NCBI GenBank assembly: GCA_964630925.1
Contig: CAZVZK010000046.1
Span: 1 to 64,000, forward strand
Source of the DNA: RGDT01 sp964630925
GTDB lineage: Bacteria; Planctomycetota; Planctomycetia; Gemmatales; Gemmataceae
Reading direction: 5' to 3'
DNA: 64,000 nt
The position numbers and the translations under genes are program-made. This document shows, in pieces, positions 39,512-46,940 of the stretch; position 1 is the first letter of the stretch, and every line of letters begins with the position of its first letter. The notes beneath the pieces are model-generated. The model did no database searches, was not told the DNA's origin, and worked only from the letters and a program-made list of their open reading frames with translations.

Positions 39512-42500
39512 CTACGGCGGCGTGCCGTCCCACAGCCGCACCTCCGAGCTATCCGCGGCGTACAGACGAAGCCCGTCGGGGCCGAGCCACAGGGCCTCAT
39601 GCTGCTTCGAGGTCAGGCCGTCCAGCGTCAGCACCTCGGTGCCGGTGGCGACATCCCAGACGCGCAGCGTGCCGTCCTCCCCCAGGCTGAAGAGGCGGGC
39701 CCCGTCGGGCGTGAAGGCGAGGAGGGTGGCGTGCCCCGTGTGCCCGACCAGCGCCCGCTCGCGGCGGCCCGCCCGCCAATCCCAGACCTGGATGTCCTTC
39801 GGGCTGGCCACGGCGAGGAGACGTGAGCCGTGGCCGAAGGCGAGGTACTGGCTGCCGTTCCGCTCGCAGGGGAAACGCCCGAGCATCCCGCCCGTGGCGA
39901 CATCGCGGACGTGGACCTCCCTCGCGAGCCGCAGCGCCACGAGGCGGCCGGCGGGGTCGAAGGAGGGGCGTACCGGGGCGTTGTCCGGCGTAGGGAGGCG
40001 GGTCACCACCTCCAGGCCGGGCAGCCGCCGCACGACGGCCGCGTCGGCCTCGTGGGTGACGGCGAATCGGCCGCCCGGCTCGACGATAGGCAGGCTGGTC
40101 ACGGCCAAGGCCACGCCCACCCTCCCGCCGTCATGGGCGGTCAGCGAGAGGCGGCCAGGGGGCTTGCCGTCCCAGCGCACCGTCCAACCGAGACGCGGGT
40201 GGTGCGCGAGAACGGCGTTATCCTCCGGCACGCCGAGGGGCAGCCGGGACTCGCCGGCGTCCCGGTCCCAGATGACGGCGGAGCGTTTGAGATTCACGGC
40301 GGCGAAGCGGTCCCCGTCGTGTACCAGCCTGCCGATGCCCTCCTTGACGCGGACGAGCCGGGCCGACGAATTGTGCGTGGTGGCGTCCCACACCTTCACG
40401 ACGCCGTCGTTGTCGCTGCTCACGACGCGCTCGCCGCCGGGGAGGAAGTGGACGGAATGCACCTCGCTCCGGTGGCCGTAGAAGGTCTGCAACAGCTCAC
40501 CCTTGCTCAGGTCCCAGATACGCACCGAGAGGTCACGGCCGGCACTCGCCAGCAGCCGCCCGTCGGGGCTGAGACCCAGGCCGTTGACATTTTCCCTGTG
40601 GCCGCGGAGGGTCTGGGCCGGGGCGTCTGGCTTGGCGGGGTAGACTCGGATCGTCCCGCCCCGATCGCCCACTGCGGTCTTCCCGTCGGCGGCGAGGCGC
40701 ACCGAGGCGATGCCCCCCCTCGCCCGGACCGGGAGGACCGTCTCCTCGCCCGTGCGCAGGGCCCAGGTCCGCGTCCGGCCGACCTGATCGACGGCGGCCA
40801 GCTGGCGGCCGTCGCGGCTGAAACGCAGCTCGTTCACATAGTTGCCGGGGAGGGTGGTCTTGAGGTCGGCCAGCCTCTTGCCGGTGGTGCCGTCGAAGAC
40901 GGCGAACTCGCCCTTCTGGCTGCCCCACGCCACGCGGCGGGCGTCGGGGGCGAAGCAGCAGCGGTCGTGGGGGTCCACGCCGACACGCTCCGTCATGAGC
41001 GTCTTGCCGGTGCGCACGTCCCACACGGTCAGCACGCCGTTGACCACGGCGACGAGGCGGCGCCCGTCGGGGCTGAAGTCGGCGCATTTGGGCGTCAGCC
41101 TTTTGCCGCCCGGCAGGCGCGACGGCACGACGCGGCCCGCGTGCGGGTCGAGGAGACGCAGGTCGCGGGTGAGGATGCGTCCGGTGGCGGGGCAGACGGC
41201 GAGGTGCGAGGAGTAGATGCTGGGCGTGGCCGCCGGGGGGCGGAACGTCCAGAGGCTGCCCTCGCACAGACGCAGCAGATAGCCGTGCTCCCAGCCGCGC
41301 AGGGCGGGCGGACACTCGGCCAGGCGCTCCAGGGCCTTGTTGACCCGCCCGGCCTGGATCTCGCGGTGGGCGAGCTGGATGCGGCCGAAGTAGAGGAGCC
41401 GCTCGGCGTGATCGCGGGCGAGGTCGGCCTCGCGGCGCTCCCTGTCCGCCTTGCCCCGCTGCTCGACCGCCTCCTCCTCACGCTCCTTCGCCTTCTTCTC
41501 GCTGGCCAGCGCCTCGGCCTCCTTGCGCTGGGCGAGCGTGGCCTTCTCCTCGGCGAGGGTGGCCTTGTCGGCGGCACGCCAGGCGAAGGCCACGCTGGCC
41601 GCCGTCCCGGCGATCAAGGCCAGGGCGAGGCCCGCCGTCAGCGCCGCGACCACCGGCTGCCGGCCGCACCATCGCACGAGCTGGCCCAGCGGCCCGACCG
41701 GGCGGGCCGCCACCGGCCGGCCCTCGGCGAAACGCTTCAGGTCGTCGGCGAAGGCCGCGGCGCTGGGATAGCGCCGCCAGCCCTCCTTCTGCAACGCCTT
41801 GAGGCACACCGTCTCCAGGTCGCGCGGCACCGCCGGGTTGAGCGAGCGTGGCGGGGCCGGCTCCGCCGTGATGACCTGGGCCATCGTGTCCATGACCGAG
41901 GCCGAGCGGAACGGCGGCCCGCCCGTGAGGCAGGCGTACAGGAGGGCGCCGAGGGCATACACGTCGGCGAGGGGGCCGACGTTCCGATCACCACGCGCCT
42001 GCTCCGGGGCCATGTAGGAGGGCGTGCCGACCACGGCGCCGGAGGGCAGCGAGCTGGCGGCGTCAAGGCGGCGTGCCAACCCGAAGTCGGCGACGCGCGG
42101 CGAGCCGTCGTCGGCGAGGAGGACGTTGGCGGGCTTGAGGTCGCGGTGGACGATCCCCGCCTCGTGCGCCGCCTGCACCGCCCGCGCCACCTTCTCCACG
42201 AGCGCCGCCGCCTCACGCGGGGGCAGGGGGCCGTCGGCCAGGCGCCCGGCGAGGCTGCCGGCGCACATCTCCAGCGAGAAGTAGGGCAACCCGTCGTGCA
42301 CGCCGTGGTCGAAGATCTGCACGATGCCGGGGTGCTTCACCCGCGCGACGGCCTCGGCCTCGGTGAGGAAGCGTCGGCGGGCGTCGGCGTCGGCGTGGCC
42401 GCCGCCGAGGATCATCTTCAGCGCCACCACCCGGTTCAGGGCGAGGTGACGTGCGCGGTAGACCACACCCATGCCGCCGCGGGCCAGCTCGCCCAGGATC

Positions 42501-42727
42501 TCATGGCCGGCCACGGTGCGGGGCGCGGGGCCGACGCCGGGCCGGGGCGTGTCGGAGGCGGTGGCGTCGGCGTCGTGGCGCATCCAGCGCATCATGTCGC
42601 AGACGGAGCGGAGGGCGCGGTGGAGGTCAGGGCGGTCCGGGCAGAGGGCCTCCGGGGGCAGGTCCTCGCCGGCGGCGAAGGCCTGCTCCCAGCGGCCAAG
42701 GTAGGATGCGATGCTCGGCTCGATCAT
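39512..42727 (-). CDS. Membrane Ser/Thr protein kinase with WD40 repeats
   Basis: 1071 residues. The N-terminal 75 residues are helical; the Hanks-type kinase follows (ELARGGMGVVYRAR from about 79, HRDLKPANVLL near 190, DFGLARR, TPSYMAPEQARG). One membrane helix lies at about 353-378 (VVAALTAGLALALIAGTAASV), then a charged coiled coil (EEKATLAQRKEAEALASEKK, to about 440). WD40 repeats fill the remainder (GLSPDGRLLASAGRDLSVRI, FTPDGARLFSLGEDGTLRV). It is the last gene of a four-gene operon, 15 bp after the metallo-beta-lactamase-fold gene, which suggests it regulates or senses for that system. Confidence 0.94.
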   Translation of the reverse strand: MIEPSIASYLGRWEQAFAAGEDLPPEALCPDRPDLHRALRSVCDMMRWMRHDADATASDTPRPGVGPAPRTVAGHEILGELARGGMGVVYRARHLALNRVVALKMILGGGHADADARRRFLTEAEAVARVKHPGIVQIFDHGVHDGLPYFSLEMCAGSLAGRLADGPLPPREAAALVEKVARAVQAAHEAGIVHRDLKPANVLLADDGSPRVADFGLARRLDAASSLPSGAVVGTPSYMAPEQARGDRNVGPLADVYALGALLYACLTGGPPFRSASVMDTMAQVITAEPAPPRSLNPAVPRDLETVCLKALQKEGWRRYPSAAAFADDLKRFAEGRPVAARPVGPLGQLVRWCGRQPVVAALTAGLALALIAGTAASVAFAWRAADKATLAEEKATLAQRKEAEALASEKKAKEREEEAVEQRGKADRERREADLARDHAERLLYFGRIQLAHREIQAGRVNKALERLAECPPALRGWEHGYLLRLCEGSLWTFRPPAATPSIYSSHLAVCPATGRILTRDLRLLDPHAGRVVPSRLPGGKRLTPKCADFSPDGRRLVAVVNGVLTVWDVRTGKTLMTERVGVDPHDRCCFAPDARRVAWGSQKGEFAVFDGTTGKRLADLKTTLPGNYVNELRFSRDGRQLAAVDQVGRTRTWALRTGEETVLPVRARGGIASVRLAADGKTAVGDRGGTIRVYPAKPDAPAQTLRGHRENVNGLGLSPDGRLLASAGRDLSVRIWDLSKGELLQTFYGHRSEVHSVHFLPGGERVVSSDNDGVVKVWDATTHNSSARLVRVKEGIGRLVHDGDRFAAVNLKRSAVIWDRDAGESRLPLGVPEDNAVLAHHPRLGWTVRWDGKPPGRLSLTAHDGGRVGVALAVTSLPIVEPGGRFAVTHEADAAVVRRLPGLEVVTRLPTPDNAPVRPSFDPAGRLVALRLAREVHVRDVATGGMLGRFPCERNGSQYLAFGHGSRLLAVASPKDIQVWDWRAGRRERALVGHTGHATLLAFTPDGARLFSLGEDGTLRVWDVATGTEVLTLDGLTSKQHEALWLGPDGLRLYAADSSEVRLWDGTPP

Positions 42728-42742
42728 GGACGGCCCTTCGGG

Positions 42743-44272
42743 CTACACGCGCACCACGGGCGAGGGGGTGGGCTGGCCGTTCTCGTTGAGGACGTAGGCG
42801 TAGGCCTCCTTCATGTCGGCCTTGCCACTATCGGTGTACACGAGGAGGCGCCCGCCGTCCGTCCGCGTCTTGACGATGCCGTAGGCTGCACGCGAGAAGC
42901 CGTAGAAGCGGCCGCGGGCGTCGGCGGCGGGGCCGTCCTGCTTGCACCAGCCCTCGGCCTGGAAGAAGGCGACCAGTTCGGTGACGAAGATGAGCGGCTC
43001 CTCGATGCGGGAATGCCGCCCGAGGGCGCCCATCAGGGTGGCGCGCGGGTGGATGTACTCCTTGCGGGCCGACTCGTCCCCGCTGGACACGACGGACACG
43101 ACGGGGGACACCATCTGGAAGAAGGCGCCGGAGAAGTCCGCGGAGCCGTGGTGCGGCACCTTGAAGACCTCGGAGCGGAGGTTGATCTCGCCGGCCTGGT
43201 GCTTGCGGGCGAGGATGCGTCCGGACTCGTCGTTGAGGTCGCCGCAGAACAGGTAGCTGAAGCCGCCGTAGCGGAGGCGGAAGGCGACGGAGTGGCCGTT
43301 GATGGTGTGCGACGCCGACACGCCCTTGAACGCCTCGCCGCCCAGGCCGAGCGACTCGTGGCCGAGGCGCGGGCCGGAGGGCGGCTTGCCGAGCAGGGGC
43401 AGCCCGCGCACGCCGCCGGCCTCGTGGAGGATGGGCGCGAGGACCTGGATGTGCCGGCCGTCCCTGTTGAAGAAGGCGAAGGCGTCGTCGTCGCCTGCCG
43501 ACAGGCGGCGGCACGCGATGGGGCCGCGTGCGGACCACGCGGCCAGGGCGGCCTTCCACTGGCGGAAGGGCAGGTTCATCTGGGCGTCGGGGAACGACAG
43601 GAGGTCATCGACGAGGGGCGTGAGGACGGGGCGGCCGCCGGCGTCGGCGAGGGGCCCGAGCAGCTCCTTCTCGGGGAGGGTGCGGCCGTCGATCTTCGCG
43701 GGGCGTTTGACGAGGCCGTTGTGGAACACCCTCTTCGGGGCGATGAACAGGCGCTTGCCGGGGGTGGGGTTGGACTCGGACTCGTGAATGCGCGAGAGGC
43801 CCTGGAAGTGGTCGGCGTCGCCGTGGGTCACGAGGATGCAGTCGATGGCGCGGGGGCGCTCGGCGGAGGAGCCGCGGAAGCGTGCGGCGAGGTAGCGTGC
43901 GAAGAGCTGGTTGTCGCCGCCGTCCACGAGGATGACCTGCCCGTCGGGGGACTCGATGACGGCGCCATCGCCCTGCTGGACGTCCACGAAGTTGACCTTC
44001 AGGACGCGGTTCTCGGCGAAGGGCTTGACGACGTCGGCGGGGGCGATGCGGGCGGAGGCGGGCGGGGCGATGAACGCCTCGACGGCCTGGGGGAGGATGC
44101 CGCCGTCGGGCTGCTTGACGAACTTGGCGGTGCGGACGCGGAGGTGCTCGGCGGCCGTCTCCAGCACCTCGACCTCATCGCCCCAGGCGAGGGCGTGGAG
44201 GAGCTTCTTGCGGCCGGGCTGCTCGTAGACGTGGGCGAGATCGACGGCGATGACGCTGCGCTGCGGGGGCAT
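42743..44272 (-). CDS. ComEC/Rec2-like metallo-beta-lactamase-fold protein
   Basis: 509 residues with no signal peptide. The N-terminal part (about 7-55, VYEQPGRKKLLHALAWGDEV) looks SH3-like. The metallo-beta-lactamase domain begins VNFVDVQQGDGAVIESPDGQ and VDGG, with the metal motif THGDADHF (about 148-155) in the HxDxDH form of ComEC-type nucleases, then CGDLND and VPHHGS. ComEC relatives degrade or take up DNA, but stand-alone members have diverse roles; the substrate here is unknown. The ribosome site AAGGAG is 8 bp from the ATG. It is in an operon with a coiled-coil membrane protein and a DUF2278/lamin-tail protein. Confidence 0.9.
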   Translation of the reverse strand: MPPQRSVIAVDLAHVYEQPGRKKLLHALAWGDEVEVLETAAEHLRVRTAKFVKQPDGGILPQAVEAFIAPPASARIAPADVVKPFAENRVLKVNFVDVQQGDGAVIESPDGQVILVDGGDNQLFARYLAARFRGSSAERPRAIDCILVTHGDADHFQGLSRIHESESNPTPGKRLFIAPKRVFHNGLVKRPAKIDGRTLPEKELLGPLADAGGRPVLTPLVDDLLSFPDAQMNLPFRQWKAALAAWSARGPIACRRLSAGDDDAFAFFNRDGRHIQVLAPILHEAGGVRGLPLLGKPPSGPRLGHESLGLGGEAFKGVSASHTINGHSVAFRLRYGGFSYLFCGDLNDESGRILARKHQAGEINLRSEVFKVPHHGSADFSGAFFQMVSPVVSVVSSGDESARKEYIHPRATLMGALGRHSRIEEPLIFVTELVAFFQAEGWCKQDGPAADARGRFYGFSRAAYGIVKTRTDGGRLLVYTDSGKADMKEAYAYVLNENGQPTPSPVVRV

Positions 44273-44284
44273 GGCTCGGCTCCT

Positions 44285-45562
44285 TCAAGGGGACTGTCGG
44301 GGGGTGGACGACCAGGGGGGCGCGAGGCAGGTGCCGACGGCGAGGAGGCACAGGCCCAGCCACGCGGCCAGGTACGACCCGTATCCTTCCTCCGCCGTGG
44401 CGGCCCTGGCGAGGAAGATGAGGTCGAAGAGGATCACCGCGGCCGGGACGGCGAGCAGGGCGAGCGCGACGAGCCAGGACGGGCGGAGGCCGAAGAAGGC
44501 GGCCTCGGCCAGGGCGGGGTCCAGGGTGGTGCCCGGCTCCAGGCGGGCCTTCTGCAGCTCGAGGAGCCGGGCGTGCTCGCTCTGGAGGGCGAGGAAGCGG
44601 AACACCAGCCACAGCGCGACGCCGGCGAGGAGGAGGGGGAGTACGGCGACGAGGTCCTCCGGCCGGAAGGCGACGAGGGGCAGCGGGTTGGCGTACCCCT
44701 TGAGGCCGTCAAGTGCCCGCTGGTAATCGGCCTCCTTGGCGGCGGCGGCCTGGAGCGCGGCCTCGCCACGCTCCCTTGCCAGCGCGTTGGCGGCCGCGTT
44801 GTCGGCGAGCACCGCGAGTGCCGCCTCCGTCGCCCCCCCGCTCGCCTTTTCCAGACGTGCCGAGAACCCCTGGAAGACGGCCTCCTTCCCGTTGTGCTCC
44901 CACAGGCCGGCGACCCGGGGCGTCTCGACGGACCATTTCGTGATGGCCTCCTTCGCCTTCGCCAGGGCGTCGGCCAAACACCGGCAGGCCGGGTCGGCCG
45001 CCCCTTCCTTGCCGAGGTCGGGGAGGGCGGCGAGGAACTCCGCCTGGACCTTCCGCACGTCCACCTTCATGCGGGCGGCCCAGACCGGCAGGATGTGGAC
45101 GGAGATGGTTTCCTCGACGGCCTTATACTTCTGTTTCAGGTCCGTAACCGCCTTGAGGCGTGCCTGCTTCTCCGGGCCGATCCCATACTTGAGGAGGAGG
45201 ACGGGATCGGTCTTCTCCCCGAACGCGGCAGCGAGGACGGGGTCCATGAGGGCGTGCAGCTCGAGGCGTTTGTCGGCGAGGAGGGCGTTCAGCTTGCCGC
45301 GGGCGGTCTGCAGGGCCGTCGCGAGCTGGCGTGCCTGCTCCGAAGTCCGGGCCGCCGCCTTGACGGCGGCCCTGCCCTTGTCGGCCTCTTCCAGGGCGAG
45401 GGCCTTCCGGGCGGAGGCGCGGTGATAGCCGACCCACGCGAGTTGGATGGCGAACAGCACCAGCACGCCGATCAGGATGTCGCGGCGCAGGGCCCTCGCC
45501 TCGCCGTCGCACTGCTCCAGTCGCTGCTCGATGACCTTCATCTCATACGGGCTGGCGGGCAT
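44285..45562 (-). CDS. Coiled-coil membrane protein of the metallo-beta-lactamase cluster
   Basis: 425 residues. One helix near the N-terminus (about 26-46, RDILIGVLVLFAIQLAWVGY) is followed by about 250 residues rich in Ala/Lys/Glu that look helical or coiled coil (ALALEEADKGRAAVKAAART). Three more hydrophobic helices are at about 308-330, 371-392 and 400-418. The long soluble part between membrane anchors suggests a structural or sensing role. No named family recognised. It sits 12 bp upstream of the MBL gene and shares the leader AAGGAGCC. Confidence 0.85.
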   Translation of the reverse strand: MPASPYEMKVIEQRLEQCDGEARALRRDILIGVLVLFAIQLAWVGYHRASARKALALEEADKGRAAVKAAARTSEQARQLATALQTARGKLNALLADKRLELHALMDPVLAAAFGEKTDPVLLLKYGIGPEKQARLKAVTDLKQKYKAVEETISVHILPVWAARMKVDVRKVQAEFLAALPDLGKEGAADPACRCLADALAKAKEAITKWSVETPRVAGLWEHNGKEAVFQGFSARLEKASGGATEAALAVLADNAAANALARERGEAALQAAAAKEADYQRALDGLKGYANPLPLVAFRPEDLVAVLPLLLAGVALWLVFRFLALQSEHARLLELQKARLEPGTTLDPALAEAAFFGLRPSWLVALALLAVPAAVILFDLIFLARAATAEEGYGSYLAAWLGLCLLAVGTCLAPPWSSTPRQSP

Positions 45563-45580
45563 GGGATGGCTCCTTGATGG

Positions 45581-46639
45581 TCAGGAGAAGGTGATGGCCG
45601 CGCCGGCGTGGGACGCCTGCGCCGCCGTGTAGGCCACGCCGTGGACCGTCAGGCCGGCGGCGTTCAGCAGGGTGATGGTGCCGCCGTTGTTGCCCAGCTT
45701 GAACGGGGCGTCGGCGGGGACGGTCACCGTCATCGGGGCGACCCGCGACAGCACGCCGGACAGCTTCAGCGGGCGGTCCATGCGGTCGAGGAGGGACCAG
45801 CCGGCGAGGTCGATGTCGGCGCCGGTGACGTTGGCCAGGGTGACGTACTCCTTGCCCTCGTCGGGGCCGGCGGGGTTGACCATCGCCGCCACGATGCGCA
45901 CCGTGGCCGGCAGCGGCGGCGGGGCGGCCACGGCATCGCCGGGCCGGGGCTCGATGCGCCCGCCGTCGCGGCCGATGGCGTGCCCGCCCTCCTCGTCGGT
46001 GTGCCAGGACTGCGACTGGAACTTGGTGAAGTAGGCGACGAAGCGGTCCTGGGGGGCGAGGTAGACGATGAGCGCGCCGTCCTGGTACAGCCCGTCCTCG
46101 TGGGCGTGGGCCGCCTTCAGGTTCCCCTGGTTCATGTGGATGTCGTGGATGCCGCGGCCCGGCAGGAAGCCGAACACCTTGTCGGGGACGGTCTCCGGCC
46201 CCCACGGCTCGCCGAAGGCGCACAGGTAGTTGCCCTCGTCCGAGGCCGCCTGGTGGAGCAGGTTGCCGATGACCTCGTTGAGGTCGTCGAAGGGGCCGGG
46301 GGCGGCCATCGGCACCGGGCGCATCTTCTCGCGGGCGAACAGGTTCATGCGCACGAAGTCGAGGGCCACCCCATCCTCGCGGCGCTTCTTCCAGTCGGCG
46401 GGTAAGACCCGCATGCCCCGCCGCAGGTTACGCAGGGCCTGCGTCACGGGGTGCCGGAAGTCGTCGTCGAGATGGCACTCCAGGTCGTGCGGGTGGTACT
46501 TCGACTTGACGTTGACGGCGATGCGGTAGTTGGCCTCGTCGTCAACGATCCGCACCGAGAAATGGGCGTTCTGTGAGGTGGCCGGCTTCGAGCCGATCAC
46601 CGTCCCCTTGAGGACCGCGTAGCCGTGCTTCAGTGGCAT
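45581..46639 (-). CDS. DUF2278 (YukJ-like) protein with C-terminal lamin-tail domain
   Basis: 352 residues. Residues 1 to about 220 match the DUF2278/YukJ family: YAVLKGTVIGSKPATSQNAH, VNVKSKYHPHDLECHLDDDF, ALDFVRMNLF, and the HDIHMNQGN motif followed by the active-looking DGALIVYL. The C-terminal part (about 245-352, VRIVAAMVNPAGPDEGKEYV, DIDLAGWSLLDR) is a lamin-tail (LTD) immunoglobulin-like domain, which is found on bacterial proteins linked with MBL-type or other nucleases. It is the first gene of the four-gene operon. No signal peptide is visible. Function unknown. Confidence 0.88.
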   Translation of the reverse strand: MPLKHGYAVLKGTVIGSKPATSQNAHFSVRIVDDEANYRIAVNVKSKYHPHDLECHLDDDFRHPVTQALRNLRRGMRVLPADWKKRREDGVALDFVRMNLFAREKMRPVPMAAPGPFDDLNEVIGNLLHQAASDEGNYLCAFGEPWGPETVPDKVFGFLPGRGIHDIHMNQGNLKAAHAHEDGLYQDGALIVYLAPQDRFVAYFTKFQSQSWHTDEEGGHAIGRDGGRIEPRPGDAVAAPPPLPATVRIVAAMVNPAGPDEGKEYVTLANVTGADIDLAGWSLLDRMDRPLKLSGVLSRVAPMTVTVPADAPFKLGNNGGTITLLNAAGLTVHGVAYTAAQASHAGAAITFS

Positions 46640-46940
46640 GTGAACCCCTGGGAAGTGAGAAGGGTGGCCATCAAGAAAGGTCGGTCATCCGGAATGAGCG
46701 AAGCCTCGCTCATCCGCAGGACAAGAATTCCCGTCCTACTTTGTTTCTTCTTACACGCCCGCAGCCCCCGACGGGCGGCACGCCCTCCGCACATCCGCTA
46801 CCACCCGCCTCCGGGCTTGATATCTGTACAAGATTCCATTACTATTCCTTCCGTGGGGGTGGGGGGGCGTGCCGATGGGAGACTTTGGCCCGCGTCGGCG
46901 CTAGAATAGTTGTTTCGCGGGATTCCCCGGAGAGGTTGTG
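46640..46940. promoter_or_regulatory. Divergent regulatory region between the DUF2278 cluster and parC
   Basis: About 300 bp, lower GC in part. It contains an 8-bp perfect hairpin ATGAGCGA/TCGCTCAT (46694-46713) and a G-rich tract (GGGGGTGGGGGGG, about 46855-46867). A TAGAAT box at 46902-46907 precedes parC, with GGAGAGG (46929-46935) as ribosome site. No clear -35 box accompanies TAGAAT. Confidence 0.45.

Noticed and set aside
39830..45577. 1915-residue open frame on the plus strand over the kinase/MBL/membrane genes
   Set aside because: Opposite the four-gene cluster, low complexity in Glu/Gly/Arg/Val, no domain, no ribosome site. An antisense shadow.
46884..46907. TTTGGC and TAGAAT as a sigma-70-type promoter of parC
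   Set aside because: The spacing of 12 bp is too short for a -35/-10 pair; only TAGAAT alone is kept as a weak hint.
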